A stretch of 64,000 nucleotides of DNA, from the NCBI RefSeq assembly GCF_029867415.1, contig NC_081181.1, positions 76,976,144-77,040,143 of the forward strand, written 5' to 3'. The notes beneath the pieces were generated by a model. That model saw only the letters and a list, made by a program, of their open reading frames with translations. It was not told the DNA's origin and searched no databases. This document shows positions 22,338 to 32,512 of this stretch, piece after piece. The translations under genes and the position numbers were made by a program. Within the stretch, counting starts at the first letter, position 1, and each line of letters opens with the position of its first letter. Source of the DNA: Vicia villosa. Lineage: Eukaryota > Streptophyta > Magnoliopsida > Fabales > Fabaceae.

Positions 22338-23815
22338 TGATCGGAAAAATAGCAAGTGTACTATTTTCACCGATGTAGTAATAATAGGGATTTATCCCCA
22401 ATATCGATCTCGAGGACTGCGTAGGAAATACAAGTTCTTATAATGATTCAATTGAACAAAATAACATAGGGGTTTTGTGATTGTTTAGAAATAATGATTA
22501 ATACAAATAAATTAAAGCAAAAGAGTAAAATTGTCTTTTAAAAGATATGAGAGAGTATGCTAGGACAAGGTGTATGAATTGCCTTGTAACAAACTTTACT
22601 CCTTATTTTATGAAATAAGTTTCCAAATGATCTATTACCGAATCTCAAGAATAGTCTTTCCTAATTCCTTAGTCGAAGACTCTTTTGATATCAATCTTTA
22701 ATCCCAATTCCTTAGCCATTCAAGGTGATATCAATAAAAATATAATTTAACAAGATTACTACGGTTACTATGGTGAATCCTCATTCCTAAGCAATATCTA
22801 CGGTAGTATTGTTGTGCAAACAGCGATAAGGTGGTTTGTCCGACCTAAATCTTAATCGTATATCAAAATCTATTGGTCCGATAGAAAAAACGTTAAGAAC
22901 TTTGCACAATAAAATAGATTCACACAAACTTTGATATCATAAAATAATGGAAATTAGGTTCATCACAATAGAGATTCAGGGACACCCCCTAGCATTAGGG
23001 GTTTTAGCCGCTCATAATATTCAAAGAAAATACAGTAAGAAGGTTAGACATTACAAGAAAATAGGATTGCTTTGATCTTCAGTTACGATGGCTCTTGAAG
23101 ATCTCTGTTCTCCGGAACCCTTGAGAGCTCTCTCCTTTCTTCTGCAATTCTTTCGTACATCAAAAAGTGTTTTTATCTTTCTCCAAAAGTAGCCTAAATA
23201 TCCTCAGGTCACTTAAAGTTGTAGCGAATACCAAAATTTCCCTCCGGGATCACAAACATAACATTTCACAAAAACTTAGTAAAAACAGCGCGCTTGCAAA
23301 CACGGGCCACGTCAGCTGACACAGGCACCCGTGTTGGGTCCCTGACTTGGGCGTTTAAAACTATTTCTCCCAGACTTGCTAAAACGGGCTGTGTCAGCTC
23401 ACACGGGCACGCGTGTCAGCCCTCTGCCAAATCTTCAAACATTCACACAACTCCTCTTCAGCCTTCTCCTAACACGGGCCGTGTCAGGTGAGACGGGCAC
23501 CCGTGTCAGGCCTGTGTGTTGCTCAAATATCACTTTATTAAAGCCTAGGATCTGATTCTTCTCGCATTAATCCATTTGGTTTTTGGCTGGACCTGGAAAC
23601 ATGTAGAACTACCACGGAAACACATAAAATACGACATAAAGAGATAAACCACTAAAAACACTAACAGGCGAATGGAAATATGAAACGTAATAATAACTCG
23701 AAAAATAATAAAATACAAGACAAAGTGTTACCGATTCCCGCAGATTCATGCCGAATAAATGACGGAACACTTCTAGAAACGGTGACCGATAATCCACTAA
23801 TAACACGCTCCAACA
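22338..23815 (-). mobile_element. Element F: solo LTR in the LINE (1478 bp)
   Basis: On the minus strand it starts TGTTGGAGCGTG at 23815 and ends with CCGATCA at 22338, and contains no internal region. LINE RT sequence flanks it on both sides, but no 5-bp target duplication is visible. About 25-30 bp of the expected LINE reading appears to be missing at the site, suggesting a small deletion. The U3-like part carries three modules of paired GC-rich palindromes (23300-23507). The lineage is not recognised. Confidence 0.75.
23300..23507. repeat. Paired-palindrome modules of solo LTR F
   Basis: Three modules, each with an ACACGGGCCGTGT-type element followed by an ACACGGGCACCCGTGT-type element. 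Centres are about 20.5 bp apart (23306/23326, 23388/23408, 23478/23498). Modules are 82 and 90 bp apart. The motif is strikingly GC-rich compared with its surroundings. Confidence 0.85.
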
Positions 23816-23972
23816 TTTTTTCAGAAAGCTGAAATTATAACTATCTAGACCAGGGCATTGTCACATTCACAATCCCACGCCGCCTCCTCCACTTCCTCCA
23901 TTGTGAATTCCACCTCCAAACTATCTGCCTCCTCTCTTGATAAACTATTAAATACAACCCCTTCTAACAATG
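23816..23972 (-). pseudogene. LINE ORF2: fragment at the N-terminus of the RT
   Basis: The short piece between solo LTRs F and G. The minus strand reads GLDSYNFSFLKK, the motif that precedes the RT palm in plant LINEs. It connects the RT part (below 22338) with the part beyond 25425. The last 5 bp (23968-23972) are the left target duplication of G. Confidence 0.75.
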
Positions 23973-25424
23973 TGTGAATACAAGATCACAATCACAAAGA
24001 TGTTTTTGATTCATGGCAAACTCAATAAGCATACAAGCAACAAGGGACAAGCAGAAGAACTCAAGGAAAAGCAAGCATTGGTCATTTGTGACAGAGCAGG
24101 TCGACCTACTATGCTTATAGGTCGACCCAACACAAGCAAAACAAGAAAAATGCAGAATAGCAGCAGCTAGGTCGACCTACTGTCAACCTAGGTCGACCTA
24201 AAATGGAGAAAATTTCACATACTTCTGCTAGGTCGACCCACACATCAACTAGGTCGACCTAAACTGAAGAAATATCCCAAAAACTCATTTGAAGAGAACT
24301 TTGGTCGACCTACTTCCCAAACAGGTCGACCTAACTGGGAGCAAAATCATTTCAAGTTAATGCACCTCTGCTAGGTCGACCTAAGCTCTACAAGAGGTCG
24401 ACCTAACTGATCAAAAATGCCAAAATGTCTGTTATTCATTGCAAAAAAAAAAATTAACACCAACGACTGAAAGATACACAAAGGCTTCTCATCTTCGTTC
24501 TTCGTCATCTCCAACACAATTACACATAATCATTCTTGCGTTGAGGGTTAGTGATCGAGTTCGATAACGTCCATGGAACGGAATTGAAGATTCCTAGTGG
24601 GTGAAGATTTGTGGGGTTTTTGGTGAATAAAATCCGAGGGTTTTGTCCTCCAAGATAGGTGTTTCTTGGGGGTTTTTATCAAGAGTTTTCATCGAGGATT
24701 CGGCTGAGTGTGACAATTGAGGAACAAGGGTTCAAGCAATTCAAGACACTGCAGAAAGGAATCAAAGTGAAACTCTTGGATCACCTTGATCTTGTTCAAG
24801 ATTAAGGGGGAAGAAGATTCAAAGGATCGACATAATTGGTTTATCGTTTATCGCTTTGTTTTCTTCTTTGTATACACTACTTTCAACATTAATGGAAGAT
24901 TTCCCAATTTCAATTTGGAATTGGGGGCAGACGTAGTCGTAGCGAGGACGATCGACGAACTGCCTAAACAAATATCGTGTTCTTGTCGCTTTTACCTTTT
25001 CATTTACGTTCTGTTCATATTTGGTTATAATAGCAAATTGATCAACGATTCGAGTGTTAAGATTGTGAATTAAGAACTCACATAAACATCACAATCCATC
25101 ACACATTGAATCACCATCAATTTGATCATTATCACCAAGTGTTTTTGTTTTTGCTTATTTCACTATTGCTGCATTGCAAACGTCGTTCATCATATAAGAA
25201 GTTAATTGATTTTCAATAGAGCGACGTATTGATTCTATAGTGTAGTCTCTTATCGTTTATCTCAAGCTGGTTAGTGGTTTTAACACATATACAATCGTTT
25301 CAATAGTGGTTCGGAATAGACGCGAGTCGATTCAGAATCACTTCCGCTTAAAGTTCAATTAATTCTGCAAAACTGTGTAAGATCTATTCACCCCCCCTCT
25401 AGATCCTAAGGCCAGCGTCTAACA
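23973..25424 (+). mobile_element. Element G: solo LTR in the LINE (1452 bp)
   Basis: It is flanked by the target duplication CAATG (23968-23972 and 25425-25429). It starts TGTGAATACAAGATC and ends GCGTCTAACA. A C-rich stretch (CACCCCCCCTCTAGATC) near the 3' end is like that at the 3' end of copia LTRs such as 27250-27290, so I place it in plus orientation as copia-like. The region 24098-24404 holds five pairs of AGGTCGACCT palindromes. No internal region is present. Confidence 0.88.
24098..24404. repeat. Paired-palindrome modules of solo LTR G
   Basis: Ten copies of the palindrome AGGTCGACCT (two with a changed last base). Centres are at 24102, 24123, 24173, 24194, 24234, 24255, 24306, 24327, 24377 and 24399. 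They form five pairs spaced 21, 21, 21, 21 and 22 bp; pairs follow each other at 71, 61, 72 and 71 bp. Position in the LTR: about 125-430 bp from its start. Confidence 0.93.
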
Positions 25425-26129
25425 CAATGGTCTCCTCATCATGGATTCCTTAAATTTGTCTTTGAAAAATCGTTTAGCATCTTCTTTTATTCCTTGTACG
25501 GAATCAGTTCTGCCCATTGCGGTATCTAACCCCACCAACATATTCCTCCTTCTTCTTAACTTTAAAGAATTGTGAAAGAATTTTGTGTTTGAATATCCTC
25601 CATTAAGCCAATTCACCCTGGATTTCTGTATCAAAATGCACTCTCTAAGATGTAAATTTTTCTAGAATTCAGTTGTTGCTTCCCTTCGCACTGATTGGCT
25701 TCGAACTGAATAAAAATCTCCAGCAACACACCATTCCCCATCCGTCTACTTTCTTTTCAAATTCACCAATTGTTCTCGCAACCTTCTCTTCAATTAAATA
25801 TTACAAGAGGAGTAAACATTAACAAAGTAGCAATCCTTTCCTTTGAACATAGCTTTGATTCTAAGGAAATTCTCCCCTCTGAAACTAAAATAAGGTATGA
25901 ATACATCCGTCTTCCAACACAATAACATCCCTCCTGACGCCCCCTAGAATCCATTGCTGACCAAGAAAACTCCGAATCCCCCAAAAAGACTTTGCCATCT
26001 CCTCCGTCATTCATGTTATTTTTTTTCTCTTGTAAAAAACAAAAATCCGCCCCTCCTTTCATTAACACTTCTTTGAATCTTCTTTTTAATGAGCTTCCAC
26101 CCCCTAATGTTGAAGGTGACTATATTCAT
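25425..26129 (-). pseudogene. LINE ORF2: endonuclease and linker to the RT
   Basis: The minus strand begins with MNIVTFNIRG (about 26129), the usual start of L1-type apurinic endonuclease in plants. In another frame follow LMKGGADFCFLQEKK and SEFSWSAMDSRGRQEGC, the substrate-binding part of the domain. At 25634-25419 lies QKSRVNWLNGGYSNTKFFHN, the conserved linker upstream of the RT. The endonuclease nicks target DNA to prime reverse transcription. Several frame breaks separate the pieces; the catalytic C-terminal part is not recognisable. Confidence 0.8.
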
Positions 26130-26508
26130 GATCCACCCTCTTCTAATTCCGCCTGCTTTCTCATATATTCAGCCCGATCCCTTTTCTCCATGACTCTCAC
26201 AGCTTCGATATAAACGTCGTCTTTCTATTTCCCCTCCACCCCTAAATCTCTCGCCGCCCCCCACACCTTTGCCGCCACCACCTTCAAAGGATCTTCCTTA
26301 AACCTTTTATTTTCTTAAGCTATATCTGAATTTGTTATTGGTTCTCCACGGTATATTCCTTCCCCTTGAGTAACCATGTTTTCAGCTCTTTTATCACCTT
26401 TATTTTCCACATTATCCGCAAATTCTATCCTACTATTGAAATCCCTCGTTTCCCCTACCTTCTTCAATTTTCTATTTTTTATAATCAATTTTCTACTTTA
26501 GTAACTTT

Positions 26509-27291
26509 AGTTCTGGATGGTTTCATCAGAACATGGTCTGGCAAACATCAAAAGATGGACCTGCAGATTCAGAACATGATCTGGAAAGCATCAGAAGATG
26601 GCAGTCAGAAGCGAAGCTCTGATGGTATCAGGCTCAAAGCACTTCCATAGTCTGAGTGACTGAAGTTGCATCTGCATCAAAAGCTGAAGACTCTGATATT
26701 CAAACGTCTTTCTACAAAGTCTGAGTCTAGAAGCAAGTACAAGATGAAAAGCCTATAACGTCAAATCTCTGACTAACAACGGTCACATTTCCTCAGCGCC
26801 TATATATACAAGTTCTGATTCAGAAGCAGTACACAACTCTTGTGCAAAAGAACCAACACGTTTTCAAACTTAAATCGTAAAAAGCAAAGAAGAACTTCAT
26901 CTTCAACCTCACAACTTTGTAATATTTTAGTGAGTGTTAAGAACTAGAACTTAAGAGAAATATCACTTGGTGATTACAGCTTTTATAGAAGCAATCTAAA
27001 CTCTTTGTAATATTTATTTTACATTGATTATAAAGGAATTCCTAGAGTGATCAAGTTGTGATCTGTAGACTCTAGAAGACTTAGAGAGAGTTCTAAGTGG
27101 AGAACCATTGTAATCAAGATTGATTAGTGGATTAAATCCTCAGTTGAGGTAAATCACTCTAAACGGGTGGACTGGAGTAGTTTGGTTAACAACAAACCAG
27201 GATAAAAATTATTGTGTTCAATATTTTTTTCTGCCAAGTTTTAAGTTACACTTATTTAATCCCCCCCTTTCTAAGTGTTTTCTATCCTTTA
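26509..27291 (+). mobile_element. Element S: 5' LTR, truncated
   Basis: It matches the 3' LTR from TTCTGGAGGGTTTCATCAG (47006) onward. It lacks the first about 165 bp and also an internal stretch of about 130 bp present in the 3' LTR (about 47280-47410). It ends with CTAAGTGTTTTCTATCC-like sequence two bases before the primer site. Confidence 0.88.
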
Positions 27292-27293
27292 AT

Positions 27294-27305
27294 TGGCATC
27301 AGAGC
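27294..27305 (+). promoter_or_regulatory. Primer-binding site of element S (tRNA-iMet type)
   Basis: TGGCATCAGAGC, one base different from the usual TGGTATCAGAGC, which pairs with initiator methionine tRNA. Confidence 0.85.
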
Positions 27306-27366
27306 GCCGGTTCTAGGTGCAAGCACTAACCGTGATAGATAAAAGATTCAGAGAGAAAAACACAAA

Positions 27367-27672
27367 ATGGTTGAAACAAGAACTACTTCAATTCCTATTG
27401 ATCAAAACAACAATGGTAACAATGGAAGTAGTAGCTTCAATGGTTACATTAGACCACTTGTCTTTGATGGTGAAAACTTTGAGTATTGGAAAGATAGACT
27501 CGAAAGTTACTTTATTTGTCAAGATGTTGACTTATGGGATCTAGTGTTGGATGTTTACACACATTTAGTTTCTGCTCAAGGAGTCAAGCTCACAAGGCAA
27601 GCCATGAGTGATGACCAAAAGAAAATGTTCAAGAATCATCACAAGTCAAGAACTATTCTGCTGAATGCTATC
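27367..27672 (+). pseudogene. Copia gag of S, 5' part
   Basis: It starts MVETRTTSIPID and contains PLVFDGENFEYWKDRLESYF, the characteristic N-terminal region of SIRE-type Gag (the YxxWK motif). Gag forms the virus-like particle around the element RNA. The frame is open up to 27672, where element H has inserted; the bases 27668-27672 (CTATC) are repeated after H at 39402. The sequence resumes in the same protein region at 39407, so the insertion caused no loss. Confidence 0.88.
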
Positions 27673-28155
27673 TGTCGCACGCTCGCGAAAATGGACAGAG
27701 TCGCCACCAATATATTTATCCCATAAAGGGAAAGGAATATCAGAAAACCTAGGATGAATAAGAACGAGGTCTTTCGACCAGAGATAGGGTACGGGAGTCG
27801 GTTACGCAAGGGGAAGGTACTAGCACCCCTCACGCCCATCGTACTCGATGGTATCCACCTATGTTTGTTGCTATCTAAAGGGTGTGTAAATCTAAAGCTT
27901 AATTACTAAGGGAATGCATGCAAATGAAAGAAAAGGAAACACGGGGAAAATAAGGGTTTTAAATAGTTGTGCTCGCTTAGGCCCCGCGACCTAATGCCTA
28001 CGTATCCTTTTCAGGAATCAGAGCGCCGTAGTTCGGCTCTTCAGTTTTTGTTTGTTTTTGTGTTTTTTAGTGGACGACGTTACATTCGCACTCCGCTGCT
28101 CGACCTCTGGAGTCTTAAGCTGGGAATGGAGCGGAAATAACGTGTCCGATTAGGA

Positions 28156-28601
28156 GAAAGAATGCCCTGAAGGCAAGAGAAGGAATGCCTCGGAGGCAAG
28201 AGAGAAAAGAGAGAAAATTTGTTTGTATTTTTTAGGGTAATTCCATGATGAACAAAACCCAATACAAGGTTCCGCACCACTTCATTACTTTGATTTAGGT
28301 CTGAGCCTTTATTAGATGTTTTAGACGTTTTTGGTTGGTGATTTTTAAGGGATTTTAATCTGCGAGTTGAATCACATAGAAAGAATGCCCTGAAGGCAAG
28401 AGAAGGAATGCCTCGGAGGCAAGAGAGAAAAGAGAGAAAATTTGTTTGTATTTTTTAGGGTAATTCCATGATGAACAAAACCCAATACAAGGTTCCGCAC
28501 CACTTCATTACTTTGATTTAGGTCTGAGCCTTTATTAGATGTTTTAGACGTTTTTGGTTGGTGATTTTTAAGGGATTTTAATCTGCGAGTTGAATCACAT
28601 A
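28156..28601. repeat. 223-bp tandem duplication present in only one LTR of H
   Basis: Two copies offset by exactly 223 bp, each starting GAAAGAATGCCCTGAAGGC and apparently identical. The other LTR (around 36003-36225) has a single copy. Confidence 0.93.
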
Positions 28602-28617
28602 GAATGTATGATGTCAA

Positions 28618-28850
28618 AGAAACAGATTAGGGAATGAATCCCACTCATTTCTCTACATGGATAGAGAAACAGATTAGGGAATGAATCCCACTCATTTCTC
28701 TAATAATCGAGAAACAGATTAGGGAATGAATCCCACTCATTTCTCTTCGTAGTGATCAAGAAACAGATTAGGGAATGGATCCCACTCATTTCTCTCTCAT
28801 TAAGTGTTCGAGAAACAGATTAGGGAATAAATCCCACTCGTTTCTCTCCC
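28618..28850. repeat. Five tandem hairpin units in the LTR of H (left copy)
   Basis: Each unit runs GAGAAACAGATTAGGGA, then TCCCACTCATTTCTC. The arms GAGAAA/TTTCTC and GGGA/TCCC are nested inverted repeats, so each unit can fold. Units are about 43-60 bp apart. Confidence 0.85.
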
Positions 28851-29579
28851 ACTTTTAATGTGATTCGCCTCTTCCTTTGTTAAGTGTTTTAAAGTTGAAA
28901 AGGAAAAGGGATGAAAAACTAGTCTAAAATGAATAACTAGCCTAATGTTATGATGGGAACTTCTAAGTCCTAATGTTGTCATGGTTTCTACCTAGAGGTT
29001 AGGAGCAAAAAGCGACATGAGAATATAAGCATAAGCGGAGATCGAAATTACAAGTAAAAATACAAGTAAATAACGATACAAGAATTAGTGTAAAATGGCT
29101 AACATAAACACTTGAAAATATAGCACAAAACATGAAAACAAATGATTTAAAATATAGTGCGAAAATGAATTAAAAGATACTATTTTTATGAGAATTTTAC
29201 ATGAGAAAAAGAATTCGAATCAAGCATGAAGAATTAAAAGGAATTTAGCCTAAAACTAATATTTTTTATTGAACATTTTTATATGTCAAAAATTGTGATT
29301 AAAAGCCTAAAAACAATATGAGCAAAATAGTGATTTTGTTACCTAAAAAGAAGTTGGAAAAATTATAATTAGGAACCTAAAATATTAATTGAAAACACAA
29401 GGAAACAGGGGGTGTATGACTAAAATGATGGTGCAGCAAGCAAAGCGCAGGCCTAATGGTACAGACCCAAATTGAGTATTTTTGTTACAGGCTTTTTATT
29501 CAGATTAATCAACCAAAATTAATTAATTAAATAAAATTAAACAAAAAACTAAACGAAATAGAAAGAGGAATTAGGTTAC

Positions 29580-30070
29580 CTGCAATACGTCGATTCAAAT
29601 CCTCTTCGCTTCACTCTCTCTCAACGGTCTTGGCGAACTCAACGACGGCGGCGGCCAGGGCACTTCTCCGGTGGTTTTAATCGACTCCTGTAAACCAACG
29701 ACTCAGCTCATCGGACCGGACACTCTCGTCTCTCTCCTCACGCATCGGACGCGGCGGCGCAAATGGAGAGCTCTAACTTCTCCGATGCAGCAAATCTCCG
29801 GCCACTATCGCCTTCGAATCAAGTCCCTCACCCTCTCGCTAAGTTCTCCCGACTCGTATCTTGCAGTGACGGCAAGAGTTCAACTTTCTCCTCCGACGAG
29901 AATCTCGCCGTACCGCGGTGAACAATCTTGCTCGTGCTTCTCCTTCAGCCTTCTGCGTACCGAAGCTTGTGATGCGTTGTTGTTGTGATGCAGATTGTTT
30001 AACAAATTGGATGTTGATCACTTTCTGAAGCAGGTTCAAGAATCGTTTGCGATTGTGGCGATGCCGTTTC
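29580..30070. other. GC-rich, gene-like block in the LTR of H (left copy)
   Basis: A stretch with many CG dinucleotides (for instance GACGGCGGCGGCCAGGGC at about 29645) in otherwise AT-rich DNA. Open frames of 105 and 66 codons exist on both strands, but none has a recognisable domain. The composition suggests a captured fragment of a plant gene, possibly a promoter or first exon; this is inference. The same block is in the other LTR at 37202-37692. Confidence 0.5.
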
Positions 30071-31974
30071 GTGAAGCAAGTGAAGATTGACGATGGAGTT
30101 GCTTCGTGACTGCTGCAACTATGAATCGCGATGGTCGAAGATGCAGGTGAAGTTTGTTATCTTTCTCAGAGTTTCTGTTACGATTTTCTCTTCACTCTTT
30201 TTTTGTTTCTTTTTGTTGGTGATTGAATTGAGATGTGTAGATAAGGAGAAGATGATGAACGAGTTGCAGAAGAGAAGGAAAAAATGAAGATTTTGGTGAA
30301 GCTTCAATTATGGAGGAAGTGAAGATGGTTTTGAAGATGGTGAATGAAGTGGCTCTGAATTGAAGATGGTGAAAAATGGTTGAGAGGGAAGCGATGAAGA
30401 AGATTGAAGATGGAAAATGGAGAGATGAATGGCGTCGAAGATGATGAAATGATGGAGAAGGTTAGAGAAAGAGATGAAGAATGGGAGAGGAGCTTCTGAA
30501 TTGGAGGGAAGTCTGATTTATAGGAGTTGAAGGAGGTTGGAGAGTTGGTTGTGGATGCATCTCAGCCTTTGATTGAAGAAGTTTGTTATACAATAGATGG
30601 AGAAGATTGAACCTGGTAGAGAGGTTAGTTGCATTTTCTGTTATCAGTTTGTTAGGTGGTTATATTTCTGTTTTTCTGTTATGGGATGATTAGGTTCTGT
30701 TGCAATGGTTAGTATTTCTATTAAACAAACTGAAGAATTGGTTAGAAACGGTTAGCTGGCAGTTAGGGAAGTTGGTTAGAGAACTTGTTAGTTATAATTG
30801 GTTAAGGCAGTTAGAGGAGTTAGGTTATGAAATGGTTCTTTTGACATGATGCAGGGCTGCCATGGAATGTGTTTTTGTATGGAAAAGGCTTGATGTATGT
30901 ATGGTTTTGATGTGTTATGTTATGAATTTTTGTCTGGATGGTATGGTTATGGTTTAGAGTTTGTATAGAATTGATATTAAATGAATGGATGTGTATATCT
31001 GGTTTTGAGTGGTTTAACTTATGGCTGCCTATGAATCCTTGCAGGTTATTAACAACTGAAGAGAGTGGCTGTGGGTTTGCAAACTATCTTGAACTGGTTT
31101 ATTGAAACGGGTTGGAACCGGCAGATTTACGGTTACGAAGCGAAGTTGAACTTGACTTGAGGAGCAAGAGTGATGGGAGGTGGTGAAGCTGGAGACTTGG
31201 AAACAATAGGCTTTTTAGAAATTTTGTTTGACTTTCAATCAACATGGATTTTCATGTAGCTTCATGTTCCCTTTTCTGACAGTTCTGTAATTGAATTCCT
31301 TGTAGTATGTGATTGTACTTGAATTTGACTTTTGTATTTCAAATATAAACAATGAGTGATTTCCCTTTTTTGTTGAATAAAATACTTCCAAAACACGGTT
31401 GTAGCCAAGTACTAAGAATAGGTCAATGTGACTCGGTCAACAAAACTCAGCCCTCCATGGTTGACTCGGTTGACCAAAAGTCAACTCGTGCTTATTTTCA
31501 ATTTCACTCTTTTTCCAACATGCATTTCTTCTAAAGCTTCTTTCCTTGAGGACACTGGAACCAAGATAGCTTGCAACATACGGAGCAATATTTGATCAGG
31601 TGAACTTATAAGAATCCAATATATGTAAGCCAACCATTGACCTAATAATGCCGCACACGATGCAGATGAATGAATGATTTTACCCTAAAATAAATGAAAG
31701 ATAAGAATTTATGCAAATGAATCCAAAGTCATAAGCCAAGTGGAAGTCAAATTAGATGGGCAAATTTTGGGGTGCAACAGCTGCCCCTATTTAATCATCT
31801 TAAACCTGAAAGTGGGATTGGCGTTAGCCTTTCGAGCATTCAAGGTGGAAGAAGATTAAATACTAAGTGAACCTGAAAATTTGCTCGGAGAAAGATGAGA
31901 TCCACTGGGGAAAAGGATGGTGTCAACTCCACTGAGGAAAAGTGTATCAATTCTGGATTGAACAAATTAGCTCT

Positions 31975-32512
31975 GGGCTAGAAATGAAATAGAACTCAAC
32001 TCTGGGTTGAAGAAGAATAGAGGGAAGTCAACTCTGGGTTGGACAAGATGTAAATATCAATTCTGGATTGAGAATAGAAAGGGAAATCCGTATTAGTGGG
32101 ACAAGATATAGGCATCAACTCTGGGTTAAGAAAAAGTACGGACATCAACTCTGGGTTTAAAGCAAGATGTGGACATCAACTCTGGGTTGAGAGAAGGTGA
32201 TTCAACTCTGGGTTGAAAGAGGAAAGATGAACAATTAGGAATGACCGTCAACTCTGGGTTGAGTGGGTAAAGACAAAAGATGACTGTCAACTCTGGGTTG
32301 AGTGGGAAAAGAGAAAAGATAACTGTCAACTCTGGGTTGAGTGAGAAGAGAAAAGATAACCGTCAACTCTGGGTTAAGTGGGAAAGAGAATAAAAGATAA
32401 CCGTCAACTCTGGGTTGAGTGGGAAAATATAATTAACTCGGGGTTAAAAGATTAAAGGAAAATCAACTCTGGGTTGAACACAAAAACATCAACTCTGGGT
32501 TGAAGAAATATG
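31975..32512. repeat. TCAACTCTGGGTTGA array in element H
   Basis: About fifteen copies of TCAACTCTGGGTTGA, itself an inverted repeat (TCAAC/GTTGA around TCTGG), separated by 20-35 bp of purine-rich sequence. Early copies have T or A variants (AATTCTGGATT). Confidence 0.88.

Larger units (their letters stand above)
19983..26508 (-). mobile_element. Element E: L1-type LINE, degenerate, with two LTR insertions
   Basis: Minus-strand non-LTR retrotransposon. Its 3' end is marked by a poly(T) run at 19983-19989 on the plus strand, next to the usual 3'-terminal text of plant LINEs (CTTGTACTCACTTAATCAAT on the minus strand). Endonuclease, reverse transcriptase and zf-RVT parts follow in order from 26129 down to 20054. 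Solo LTRs F and G interrupt it. The 5' end is lost at the junction with the truncated copia LTR at 26509. Confidence 0.88.
27673..31779 (-). mobile_element. Element H: 3' LTR (4107 bp)
   Basis: Left copy in window coordinates, and the 3' LTR in the element's orientation. It differs from the other LTR by the tandem duplication at 28156-28601 and two extra T bases near 29275. It contains the conserved Ogre-LTR block (GGTACTAGCACCCCTC at about 27814 and GCCTACGTATCC at about 27991). Confidence 0.93.

Noticed and set aside
24098..24404. CRISPR-like or satellite reading of the AGGTCGACCT array
   Set aside because: The repeats are 10-12-bp palindromes in pairs inside an LTR; spacers are related to each other.
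29671..29988. Open frames of 60-105 codons identical in both LTRs of H
   Set aside because: Identity only reflects the recent copying of the LTRs; codon content and composition do not show a protein.
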